DNA of 15,581 nucleotides, taken from Dehalococcoidia bacterium (GTDB lineage: Bacteria > Chloroflexota > Dehalococcoidia > Lucifugimonadales > JAGWBF01). Below are positions 7,248 through 13,856 of this stretch, in pieces (position 1 is the stretch's first letter; each line of letters starts with the position of its first letter). Under the pieces are notes generated by a model, which worked only from the letters and a program-made list of their open reading frames with translations, was not told the origin of the DNA and made no database searches. Location of the stretch: NCBI GenBank assembly GCA_021296025.1, contig JAGWBF010000031.1, positions 33,882 through 49,462 on the forward strand, read 5' to 3'. Position numbers and translations under genes: made by a program.

Positions 7248-7266
7248 CCCCGGCCCGCAACCAATC

Positions 7267-7296
7267 TTGACACTGCGACACCTGCTGGGATACATT
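7267..7296 (+). promoter_or_regulatory. Promoter for the moeB-like/cysM operon leader
   Basis: A consensus TTGACA, an 18-base spacer and TACATT. Transcription would begin near 7303, giving a leader of about 150 bases that contains the attenuator elements. If this is the only promoter, the small leader ORF at 7307 would be nearly leaderless and its GAGG site would not be transcribed. Read-through from the Rrf2 promoter would include it. Confidence 0.5.
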
Positions 7297-7306
7297 AGAG
7301 GTCAGC

Positions 7307-7357
7307 ATGAGGCTGGATGACGACCTTTTTCACTTGTGTTCGCGCCCTCTGACGTAG
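7307..7357 (+). CDS. Putative 16-aa leader peptide with a Cys codon
   Basis: The small ORF encodes MRLDDDLFHLCSRPLT. GAGG at 7298-7301 lies five bases before its ATG. The Cys codon is at 7337-7339 and the UAG stop (7355-7357) lies at the start of the second pairing arm of the downstream attenuator. A ribosome paused at the Cys codon would cover the first arm (7342-7350), while one at the stop would cover the second arm as well. The GAGG can itself be sequestered by AGGTC (7299-7303) pairing with GACCT (7322-7326). Expression is inferred from architecture only. There is a single Cys codon, fewer than in many classical leader peptides. Confidence 0.45.
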   Translation: MRLDDDLFHLCSRPLT

Positions 7358-7431
7358 AGGGCATGCTGGCTACATAAGCACTTCGCAAGCTGCGTCCTCT
7401 CAAGACTATCTAAAGAGGGCGCATGTTTTTT
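7342..7431 (+). promoter_or_regulatory. Four-arm transcription attenuator before moeB-like/cysM
   Basis: Arm A GCGCCCTCT (7342-7350), arm B AGAGGGC (7356-7362), arm C TGCGTCCTCT (7391-7400) and arm D AGAGGGCGCA (7414-7423). A:B pair over 7 bp and C:D over 10 bp (one G-T). B:C pair over 7 bp (one G-T) and A:D over 9 perfect bp. Thus A:B plus C:D is the terminating fold and B:C is the antiterminating fold, as in amino-acid biosynthetic attenuators. It precedes the moeB-like ribosome site (AGGAGGAG, 7443-7450). Confidence 0.6.
7391..7431 (+). terminator. Intrinsic terminator in the operon leader
   Basis: A 10-bp stem (7391-7400 with 7414-7423) and a 13-base loop, followed by TGTTTTTT. It lies 26 bases upstream of the moeB-like start, so it acts in the leader rather than at an operon end, which is what points to attenuation. 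It could alternatively end the upstream Rrf2 transcript. Confidence 0.75.
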
Positions 7432-7456
7432 GTCCGAAGGCACAGGAGGAGCTTAC

Positions 7457-8308
7457 ATGACCCAGACACAGGTTCAACCCCTTAGCTTGACCCCGGAGCA
7501 GGTAAAACGCTACAGCCGGCATATCATAATGCCCCAGGTGGGAAGCCGGGGGCAGCGCAAACTGCTGGAGTCCAAGGTGCTTATAGTAGGCGCGGGCGGC
7601 CTAGGGTCCCCGTCGGCGGTGTACCTCGCCTTGGCAGGTGTGGGGACCATCGGCGTCGCCGACTTCGATGTGGTGGACGTATCCAACCTCCAGAGGCAGA
7701 TCCTCCACCACACCGACGATGTGGGCAGGTCCAAGGTCCAGTCGGCAACGGACAGCATCCACCAGTTCAACCCGGACACCAACGTCGTCGCCCACGATAC
7801 CTGGCTCACCTCCGAAAACGCCATGGGGATCGTCGGGGACTATGATGTGGTGATCAACGGGGCCGACAACTTCCCGTCCAGGTACCTGATAAACGATGCC
7901 TGCTACCTGTCCAACATTCCCCTCGTGGACGGGAGCATCCTGATTTTCGACGGCCAAGCCACGGTGTACCTGCCCGGAAAGGGCTGCTACCGCTGCTTGT
8001 TCCCTTCGCCTCCTCCCCCGGGAATGGTGCCCAACTGCGCCGAAGCTGGGGTGCTGGGCGCCCTGACGGGCCTGGTGGGCAGCATCCAGGCTGTGGAAAC
8101 CCTGAAGCTGATCCTGGGAATCGGGGAGAGCCTCTCATCCCGCCTGCTGCTCATCGATGCCCTCAGCATGGACTTCCGCCAGGTGCGGGTCCCCAAGAAC
8201 CCCAAGTGCCCCCTGTGCGGAGACAACCCGACGGTGACGGAGCTCATTGACTACGAGGTGTTCTGCGGGGTGACGGCCCCTGCCGACAACGGAATGCACA
8301 AAGGCTAA
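7457..8308 (+). CDS. moeB: MoeB/ThiF-type E1-like adenylyltransferase
   Basis: This 283-residue protein belongs to the E1-like enzymes that adenylate the C-terminal Gly-Gly of sulfur carriers (MoaD, ThiS, CysO). It has the nucleotide-binding GAGGLG at 45-50, R80 in NLQRQ, the acidic D137 in NGADN, Zn-binding pairs C177-x2-C180 and C251-x2-C254, and the candidate active-site C194 in PNCAEAGVLG. It lacks the C-terminal rhodanese domain found in MoeZ-type homologues. The ATG at 7457 has a strong AGGAGGAG site, so the longer open frame upstream is not used. One base separates it from cysM. That pairing suggests it activates a CysO-like carrier for cysteine synthesis, although MoaD or ThiS could also be its partner; no carrier gene is in the window. 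Confidence 0.93.
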   Translation: MTQTQVQPLSLTPEQVKRYSRHIIMPQVGSRGQRKLLESKVLIVGAGGLGSPSAVYLALAGVGTIGVADFDVVDVSNLQRQILHHTDDVGRSKVQSATDSIHQFNPDTNVVAHDTWLTSENAMGIVGDYDVVINGADNFPSRYLINDACYLSNIPLVDGSILIFDGQATVYLPGKGCYRCLFPSPPPPGMVPNCAEAGVLGALTGLVGSIQAVETLKLILGIGESLSSRLLLIDALSMDFRQVRVPKNPKCPLCGDNPTVTELIDYEVFCGVTAPADNGMHKG

Positions 8309-8309
8309 G

Positions 8310-9245
8310 ATGCCCAAAGGGATCCTGGACACCATCGGCAACACCCCCCTGGTGGAGCTGCAGAACATGGACTTCAAGAAAGGTGTCCATGTTTATGCCA
8401 AGCTGGAAGGGAGCAACCCGACCGGCAGCGTCAAGGACCGAATTGCCCGGTACATGCTGGACAAGGCGGAGGAGCACGGGGCCCTCACCTACGACAAGAC
8501 CATTCTGGAACCAACCAGCGGCAACACGGGCATATCCCTCGCCTTCGTGGGAGGGCTGAAGGGGTACAAGGTCAGGGTGGTGATGCCCGAGAACGTAAGC
8601 GCCGAGCGGACCCATCTCCTGGAAGCCTACGGGGCGTCCATCGTTTACTCCGATGGGGCTTCGGGCACCAACGGCTCCATCCTGGTCGCCCAGGAGATGA
8701 TGGAGGCGGACGGCGACAAGTACTTCATGCCTTACCAGTACGGCAACTCGGCCAACCCCGGCGCCCACTACGATACCACCGGCCCCGAGATAATCCGGGA
8801 CCTGCCCGAAGTGGACATGTTCGTCGCCGGGCTGGGCACTGGCGGTACCTTGATGGGAACGGGGCGCCGCCTGAAGGAGCACAACCCCGACCTCAAGATA
8901 GTAGCTGTGGCCCCCGAGCTGGGTGACGTTATTGGGGGCCTCCGGAGCCTGGAGGAGGGCTTCATACCGCCCATCCTGGACCTGTCCCTGCTGGACTCCA
9001 GGATGATGGTGCAAAGCAGCGATGCCTTCCACATGACCAAGGACCTTCTCCGGCTGGAAGGCATCTTCGCGGGGGTCTCCTCAGGTTCGGTGGTGTATGC
9101 AGCAGTGAAGATGGCCCAGCGAATGGAGCAGGGCCACATCGTCTGCCTGCTGGCCGATGGGGGTTGGAAGTACCTCAGCACCGGCCTCTGGACCAAGGAC
9201 TACGTCGAGATGGAAGAGCAGGCTAGAGGCAAAATATGGTGGTAG
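8310..9245 (+). CDS. cysM: Cysteine synthase, CysM type (probably carrier-protein dependent)
   Basis: This PLP enzyme makes cysteine by beta-replacement. The 311-residue protein has NPTGSVKDR with Schiff-base K42, the substrate loop TSGNTG at 69-74 and the phosphate cup GTGGT at 176-180. The second half (VAGLGTGGTLMGTGR, EGFIPP, EGIFAGVSSG, ADGGWKYLSTG, terminal GKIWW) closely resembles, from memory, mycobacterial CysM, which uses O-phosphoserine and the thiocarboxylated carrier CysO. R212 in GGLRSLEEGF lines up with the Arg that gives the mycobacterial enzyme its phosphoserine preference. Adjacency to a MoeB-like activator supports this reading. An ordinary O-acetylserine sulfhydrylase remains possible. 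The ATG follows the upstream stop by one base, with AAAGG nearby. Confidence 0.93.
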   Translation: MPKGILDTIGNTPLVELQNMDFKKGVHVYAKLEGSNPTGSVKDRIARYMLDKAEEHGALTYDKTILEPTSGNTGISLAFVGGLKGYKVRVVMPENVSAERTHLLEAYGASIVYSDGASGTNGSILVAQEMMEADGDKYFMPYQYGNSANPGAHYDTTGPEIIRDLPEVDMFVAGLGTGGTLMGTGRRLKEHNPDLKIVAVAPELGDVIGGLRSLEEGFIPPILDLSLLDSRMMVQSSDAFHMTKDLLRLEGIFAGVSSGSVVYAAVKMAQRMEQGHIVCLLADGGWKYLSTGLWTKDYVEMEEQARGKIWW

Positions 9246-9262
9246 CCAACTAGGAGGGTCTC

Positions 9263-10399
9263 ATGACAAGCAGCAAGTGGGATCCTACAGGCGTTTACTC
9301 GGGCCTGAACGTAAGCCCCATCATCAACGCCGGCGGGCCCATAACCCGGCTGGGGGGCAGCCGCACCCGCCCTGAGGTGCTGGACGCCATGACCAGGGCC
9401 GCCACCGTTATGGTGGAGGTCAACGACCTGAACCAGCGGGCGGGGGAACGAATCGCCCAGCTAACCGGCGCTGAAGCTGGGTTCGTGTGCAGCGGAGCCG
9501 CTGGGGGTCTGGTGCTCCAAGCTGCTGCGTGCATTGCAGGCACCGACCCTTTCAGGATGCGCCAGCTTCCGGACACCACCGGGATGAAGAACGAGATAAT
9601 AATCCAGAACTGCCACCGGTTCGCCTACGACCAAGCCTATCGGGCAGCCGGAGCAAAGCTGGTGGGCGTGGGCGACGGTCGGCGCACCCAGGCGTGGGAG
9701 CTGGAGGGGGCCATCACCGAGTCCACAGCCGCCGTGGCTTACCTTTTTTCCAACCACCTGAGCCGTCGGGCCATGGGCTTGGAGGAGGTCTGCCGGATCG
9801 CCCACAAGCACGATGTGCCAGTAATCGTCGATGGAGCATCCATGCTGCCTCCCCGGGCCAACCTGACACGCTACCTGGCCCAGGGGGCAGACATGGTGGT
9901 ATTCAGCGGGGGCAAGGGTATGCGAGGCCCCCAAGGCACCGGCATCCTATGCGGACGGGCCGATCTGATCGCGGGCGCGGCCGCCCAGGCCAACCCCAAC
10001 CAGTTCCTTGCCCGCCCCATGAAGGTGTCCAAGGAGGAGGTCGTGGGGCTTGTGACCGCTCTGGAGCTGTTCGCGGAAGAAGACGATGACACCGAGTTCG
10101 CCAGCTACCGGAGCCTCCTCCAGCCCGTAGTCGATGCCCTCGTGGAGATCCCGGGGATATCCGTTTCCATCGAGCAAGACGACTTCGACTACTTTATCCC
10201 CACGGCTGTGATCAGGTTTGGGCCCGATTGGCGGGGGCCCAGCAAGGACGAGGTCGTGAGCACCTTGGCCAACGGCGACCCACCGATATACTTCGGAGGG
10301 CTGAGCGACCCCGACGAGCTGACCGTTGATCCGACCAACCTCATCGAGGCGGAGATAGGGGTCTTGAGCCAGAGACTGAGGGACGAACTCACCAAGTAG
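9263..10399 (+). CDS. SelA-like PLP-dependent enzyme of unknown substrate
   Basis: The 378-residue protein is a fold-type I PLP enzyme of the SelA/DgaE-like group. It has an INAGGPITRLGGS start motif (about 21-33), the cofactor aspartate D190 in VIVDGASMLPP, and the PLP lysine K218 in VFSGGKGMRGPQGTG. It lacks the N-terminal domain and the greater length of true bacterial L-seryl-tRNA(Sec) selenium transferase, so it should not be called SelA. Relatives include D-glucosaminate-6-phosphate ammonia-lyase. A strong AGGAGGG site precedes the ATG, 17 bases after cysM, so it is probably in the same operon. Its place beside cysM suggests an amino acid substrate, perhaps a serine or cysteine derivative, but this is only inference. 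Confidence 0.85.
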   Translation: MTSSKWDPTGVYSGLNVSPIINAGGPITRLGGSRTRPEVLDAMTRAATVMVEVNDLNQRAGERIAQLTGAEAGFVCSGAAGGLVLQAAACIAGTDPFRMRQLPDTTGMKNEIIIQNCHRFAYDQAYRAAGAKLVGVGDGRRTQAWELEGAITESTAAVAYLFSNHLSRRAMGLEEVCRIAHKHDVPVIVDGASMLPPRANLTRYLAQGADMVVFSGGKGMRGPQGTGILCGRADLIAGAAAQANPNQFLARPMKVSKEEVVGLVTALELFAEEDDDTEFASYRSLLQPVVDALVEIPGISVSIEQDDFDYFIPTAVIRFGPDWRGPSKDEVVSTLANGDPPIYFGGLSDPDELTVDPTNLIEAEIGVLSQRLRDELTK

Positions 10400-10400
10400 G

Positions 10401-10420
10401 GTGGGGGTAACCCACGCTCT
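10401..10420 (+). terminator. Weak terminator-like hairpin after the SelA-like gene
   Basis: GTGGG (10401-10405) and CCCAC (10411-10415) form a short GC-rich stem around GGTAA, followed by GCTCT. It lies immediately after the stop codon. The stem is short and the U-tract poor. Confidence 0.3.
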
Positions 10421-10422
10421 TT

Positions 10423-10660
10423 CGGGGATAACTGGACGCTGGTCATGGGGCAACCTTTGAGTCGCCCAAGCAACTCAATATGTTATCCACACAGCTCACT
10501 CAGGTTTTCCCCATTTCCTCAACAATCAGATAGAAGTCATTCATCCCACAACAGGTACATCCTCCCTATTTTTCACATCCCTATTGTTACCTACTCTATA
10601 CAACTATCTATATAGTCTCCATATCTATTACATCATCATATGCAGGTACTGAGACCTATG
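10423..10660. other. AT-rich, G-poor intergenic region with DnaA boxes (candidate origin-like element)
   Basis: This gene-free stretch contains one perfect DnaA box, TTATCCACA (10483-10491). Weaker matches are TTATCCCCG on the minus strand (10423-10431), TTTTCCCCA (10505-10513) and TTTTTCACA (10569-10577, fitting the relaxed TTWTNCACA). Positions 10546-10640 are strongly AT-rich and almost free of G on the plus strand, with runs such as CTATCTATATAG and CATCATCATATG, like an easily melted segment. Only one box is consensus and flanking genes are co-oriented, so it may instead be a DnaA-bound regulatory site for citrate synthase. Confidence 0.4.
10483..10491 (+). promoter_or_regulatory. Consensus DnaA box
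   Basis: TTATCCACA matches the DnaA box consensus at all nine positions and lies in an intergenic AT-rich region about 6 kb from dnaA. No other perfect match was noticed in the intergenic regions examined. Confidence 0.6.
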
Positions 10661-10669
10661 TGCGTCAAG

Positions 10670-10698
10670 TTGACACCCCTAGGGGCCGATGATAGAAT
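10670..10698 (+). promoter_or_regulatory. Strong promoter for citrate synthase, with palindromic spacer
   Basis: TTGACA, a 17-base spacer and TAGAAT, with TGA before the -10 (extended -10). This is the best promoter in the window. The spacer carries a perfect palindrome CCCCTAGGGG (10676-10685), a plausible operator position. Transcription would start near 10705, leaving a leader of about 143 bases. In it CCCCTAC (10700-10706) can pair with GTAGGGG (10750-10756), and a small ORF (10724-10753, MCYAGRHFR) ends within that second arm. Confidence 0.65.
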
Positions 10699-10847
10699 CC
10701 CCCTACAAACGGCCCGTGATCGGATGTGCTACGCCGGTCGACACTTCAGGTAGGGGCCTCGCTACTCGCAGGTTATTTGGCTGGTTCACTTGCCATCGCT
10801 TTCAGTATCTCTTGGGATATCTCTTTGGGCAGCAAGGAGGAGCTGAG

Positions 10848-11990
10848 GTGACTTCTGAAAAGGCGGATATTAAGCGCGGTCTGAAGGATGTTGTATTTGA
10901 CACTTCAGAGGCCAGCTTTGTCGATGGACAGGCTGGAAAGCTGCTCTACAGGGGCTACAACATCCATGACCTGGCTGAGCGTTCCACCTTTGAGGAGATC
11001 GTATATCTGCTCTTCTACGGCGAGCTGCCTACACAGAGCCAATTGGACGCCTTCGATGCGGAGCTGAGGGCCAGCCGGTCCATTCCCGACGAGGTTATCG
11101 AAGTTATCCGGGTGGTAGCTAACAGCCATCCCATGGACGCCCTGCGGACAGCGGTGTCCGCCCTGGCGGCTTTCGAGCCCGAGGTAAACGACAACTCAGA
11201 GGCGGCGACACTGCGCAAGGGTGTGCGCCTGACTGCCCAGGGGCCGACGATAGTTGCGGCCCACCATCGCATCCGGCATGGGCTGGAGCCGGTGGCCCCC
11301 AACCCGGACCTCAACCATGCTGGCAACTTTCTGTACATGCTGTCTGGGGCTGCGCCTGATGAGGAGACCCAGAAGCTGATGGATGTGGACTTCATCCTGC
11401 ACGCCGAGCACAGCTCCAATGCGTCGGCCTTCGGGGCCAGAGTGGCTGCTTCCACGTTGTCGGACCTTCACTCCGCCGTGGTGACGGGCATAGGGGTGCT
11501 GAAGGGGCCGTGGCACGGCGGAGCTGCCGAAGAAGTGATGAAGATGGCCATGGAGATCGGACAGCCCGAGAACGCCGATGAGTATGCGCGCAACCTGCTG
11601 GAAGGCGGCGGTCGGGTGATGGGGTTTGGCCACCGGGTATATCGCGCTGAAGATCCCCGGGCCAGGCACCTTCGAGAGCGTTCCCGGGATCTGGGCGAGA
11701 AGATGGGCCAGCCCCACTGGTTCCAGATACTCAGGTACCTGGAAGAGCAGATCATGGTGCCCTACCGGGCGAAGGGCATCTTCGTGAACGTGGACTTTTT
11801 TGCCGGCTCCATCTATAACCTGCTGGGGATTCCCGAGGATCTGTTCATATCCATCTTCGCGCTGGGGCGCATCCCCGGCTGGACCCTGCAATGCGTCGAG
11901 CAGTACAGGGACAACATCCTCATCCGGCCCCTCCTCGACTACCAGGGCCCCATGGACCTGGAGTACGTACCCATAGAGCAGCGGGGGTAA
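10848..11990 (+). CDS. gltA: Citrate synthase (or 2-methylcitrate synthase)
   Basis: The enzyme condenses acetyl-CoA with oxaloacetate in the TCA cycle. The 380-residue product has the family blocks in order: LLYRGYNIHDLAE (32-44), HAEHSSNASAF (185-195), GPWHGG with H223, GFGHRVYRAEDPRA with H262, NVDFFAG with D316, and GRIPGW at 340-345. H223, H262 and D316 correspond to the catalytic triad. The GTG at 10848 is chosen because AAGGAGG lies seven bases upstream and the family N-terminus begins there. The open frame reaches back to 10689, but that start falls inside the -10 element of the promoter. Size fits the short type of citrate synthase; methylcitrate synthases are similar and cannot be excluded. 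The MidA-like gene follows after 21 bases. Confidence 0.95.
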   Translation: MTSEKADIKRGLKDVVFDTSEASFVDGQAGKLLYRGYNIHDLAERSTFEEIVYLLFYGELPTQSQLDAFDAELRASRSIPDEVIEVIRVVANSHPMDALRTAVSALAAFEPEVNDNSEAATLRKGVRLTAQGPTIVAAHHRIRHGLEPVAPNPDLNHAGNFLYMLSGAAPDEETQKLMDVDFILHAEHSSNASAFGARVAASTLSDLHSAVVTGIGVLKGPWHGGAAEEVMKMAMEIGQPENADEYARNLLEGGGRVMGFGHRVYRAEDPRARHLRERSRDLGEKMGQPHWFQILRYLEEQIMVPYRAKGIFVNVDFFAGSIYNLLGIPEDLFISIFALGRIPGWTLQCVEQYRDNILIRPLLDYQGPMDLEYVPIEQRG

Positions 11991-12011
11991 GCGCAGCCCC
12001 TGAGTTGGCCC

Positions 12012-13253
12012 ATGGACGCCGAAGGTGAGATACGCCGTCGGATCGCAGAGCAGGGCCGCATCACCTTCGCCGAGTTCATGGAGGTCGCCCTCTACTGGCC
12101 TGTAGGGGGGTTCTACAGCTCCCGCCATTTAACCGGGCCCCACGACAACTTCTACACTGCCGCCAGGGCTCATCCTGCTTTCGCTGCCCTGCTGTCCCTG
12201 CAGCTCTTCCAGTTCTGGGAGCTACTGGAGCGCCCACATCCCTTCTGGGTGGTGGAGATGGGGGGCGCAGATGGTCTGCTGGCCAGGGACATCCTGGACT
12301 ACTGCGCTCACCTGCCCGATGCCTTTCGGGATGCGCTGAGCTACTTGTGTCTTGACCGCTCCCAAGCGCCGGTGGGAGGTGACGACTCCAAAGGCCTGGG
12401 TCGGGATGACGTACAGCGAATCACCTCGGCTTCAGTCCCTTTCCATGGGATCGTTGGCTGTTTCCTTTCAAATGAACTGGTGGATGCATTCCCAGTGAAC
12501 CGGGTGACCATTGCCGGTGGGCAGCTCCGAGAGGTGTACATAACTGCCCGCGATGGGGCGCTGGTGGAGGAAATAGACGAGCCGTCCACGCCAGCTCTTT
12601 GGGAACATATGCACCAGGCGGATATCTCCCTGGAGGAGGGCAGGACTGCCGAAGTGAACCTGGCTGCGGGCAAGTGGGTTGAAGGGGTCGCCGGTGCCCT
12701 GGAGCGGGGGTTCGTCCTGACCATCGACTACGGCGGCTCAGCCCAGGAGTTGTCTGCAAGGGCAAACGCGAGGGGAACGCTGCGTTGCTACTACCGTCAT
12801 ATGGAGGTGGTAGACCCCTACACCCGAATCGGTGACCAGGACATCACCTCCCACGTGGACTTCACATCCCTCGCCCTGCAGGGCCAAAAGCACGGGCTGG
12901 AGGTGGTGGGCTACGTCGCCCAGGGGCACTTCCTCCGGGCCCTGGGGCTGAATCGCCTGACCCATCGCCTTCGGTCCGAGGGGTTGGAGCAGAGGCAGGT
13001 GGAAGCCAACTCCATGGGTATGCTGGACCTAGCAAGGCAAGGAGGCATGGGGGACTTCAAGGTGCTGGTGCAGGGCAAGAAAGTTGGTGCGCCCAGCCTG
13101 TGGGGAATCGACCCGACCGAAGAGGTCGCCGGCATCCTGGACAGCCTGCCCCTGCCCCTGAGGTCCCAGTCCCACATCCCTCTCCTGGAGGGGCGGTACA
13201 CCCACGCCGGGCAGGACTGGAGCTACGACGGGGGTGGGCAGCCGGCCTGCTAG
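12012..13253 (+). CDS. MidA/NDUFAF7-like SAM-dependent methyltransferase
   Basis: The 413-residue protein belongs to the COG1565 family, whose mitochondrial member NDUFAF7 methylates an arginine of a complex I subunit. Characteristic blocks are GRITFAEFMEVALYWPVGGFY (15-35, here GRITFAEFMEVALY then WPVGGFY), DNFYTAARAHPAF (45-57), the SAM-binding EMGGADG at 82-88, SNELVDAFPVNRV (153-165), LTIDYGG and a DITSHVDF block. The SAM loop reads GGAD instead of the more usual GAGxG, a modest deviation. There is no clear ribosome site before the ATG, so coupling to gltA 21 bases upstream is likely. Its stop codon overlaps the stop of the convergent HD gene within a shared CTAG. The bacterial substrate is not known. 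Confidence 0.88.
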   Translation: MDAEGEIRRRIAEQGRITFAEFMEVALYWPVGGFYSSRHLTGPHDNFYTAARAHPAFAALLSLQLFQFWELLERPHPFWVVEMGGADGLLARDILDYCAHLPDAFRDALSYLCLDRSQAPVGGDDSKGLGRDDVQRITSASVPFHGIVGCFLSNELVDAFPVNRVTIAGGQLREVYITARDGALVEEIDEPSTPALWEHMHQADISLEEGRTAEVNLAAGKWVEGVAGALERGFVLTIDYGGSAQELSARANARGTLRCYYRHMEVVDPYTRIGDQDITSHVDFTSLALQGQKHGLEVVGYVAQGHFLRALGLNRLTHRLRSEGLEQRQVEANSMGMLDLARQGGMGDFKVLVQGKKVGAPSLWGIDPTEEVAGILDSLPLPLRSQSHIPLLEGRYTHAGQDWSYDGGGQPAC

Positions 13254-13828
13254 CTTTCGCCCTGGGGCGTCCCCGCATTCAGGCCTATCCGGTCGGCCAC
13301 AGGCTTGAGGGCCTCTATGATGAAGGTGATGTGCTCATCCAAATCCACCCCCAGCTCCTCGACGCCCTGGTAGATGTCGTCCCGGTTCACATCCCGCGCA
13401 AAGGCTTTGTCCTTCATCTTGCGCCTGACTGAGCTGGCCGTGACCTCGTCCAGGGTCTTGTTGGGACGCACCAAAGCCACCGCCCGGATGAAGCCTGACA
13501 GCTCGTCCACGGCGAAAAGCGTGTGTTCCATCAGGCTCTGTCGCTCGATGCCGGTGTGATTGCCGTGGGTCAGGACGGCCCGGACCATGTATTCCGGGTA
13601 GCCGCGCTCCCGCAGGATGTTGGCGCCGTAGTGGGGATGCTCCTCGGGAGTGGGCACGATCTCCCAGTCGAAATCGTGGAGCAGCCCCGCGATGCCCCAC
13701 ACCTCCTCATCCTCGCCGTGCTTGCGGGCGTAGGCCCGCATCACAGCCTCCACGCCGAAGAGGTGCTTCATCAGCATATCCGTCTTCACGAACTCCCCCA
13801 GGTCTTTCAGGGTGCTTTCCCTGTCCAT
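13250..13828 (-). CDS. HD-domain predicted phosphohydrolase
   Basis: The 192-residue protein has an HD metal-binding domain: first His in MKHLFGVEAVMRA (H22), the H51-D52 pair in GLLHDFDWE, further histidines in EEHPHYGANIL and VLTHGNHTG, and a downstream Asp in FAVDELSGF (D108). This resembles the small predicted HD hydrolases of COG2316, which lack an assigned substrate. The ATG at 13828 has AGGAGG seven bases upstream; the much longer open frame overlaps trmI and is not used. It is the third gene of the prx-trmI-HD set, 28 bases after trmI. Its last four bases (CTAG) are shared with the convergent methyltransferase gene. Confidence 0.88.
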   Translation of the reverse strand: MDRESTLKDLGEFVKTDMLMKHLFGVEAVMRAYARKHGEDEEVWGIAGLLHDFDWEIVPTPEEHPHYGANILRERGYPEYMVRAVLTHGNHTGIERQSLMEHTLFAVDELSGFIRAVALVRPNKTLDEVTASSVRRKMKDKAFARDVNRDDIYQGVEELGVDLDEHITFIIEALKPVADRIGLNAGTPQGES

Positions 13829-13856
13829 GGGAATCCTCCTTGAGTGTGGATGACAG

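Noticed and set aside
7303..7431. SAM riboswitch or T-box in the cysM leader
   Set aside because: I see no T-box sequence and no recognisable SAM aptamer core; the four-arm pairing plus small ORF explains the leader better.
9263..10399. Calling the SelA-like gene a true selenocysteine synthase
   Set aside because: It is about 380 residues, lacks the N-terminal part of bacterial SelA, and starts like the DgaE/SelA-like group; linking it to the nearby selenoprotein would be guesswork.
10689..10847. A 53-residue N-terminal extension of citrate synthase
   Set aside because: It would start inside the -10 hexamer and does not resemble citrate synthase; GTG 10848 has a strong ribosome site and the family N-terminus.
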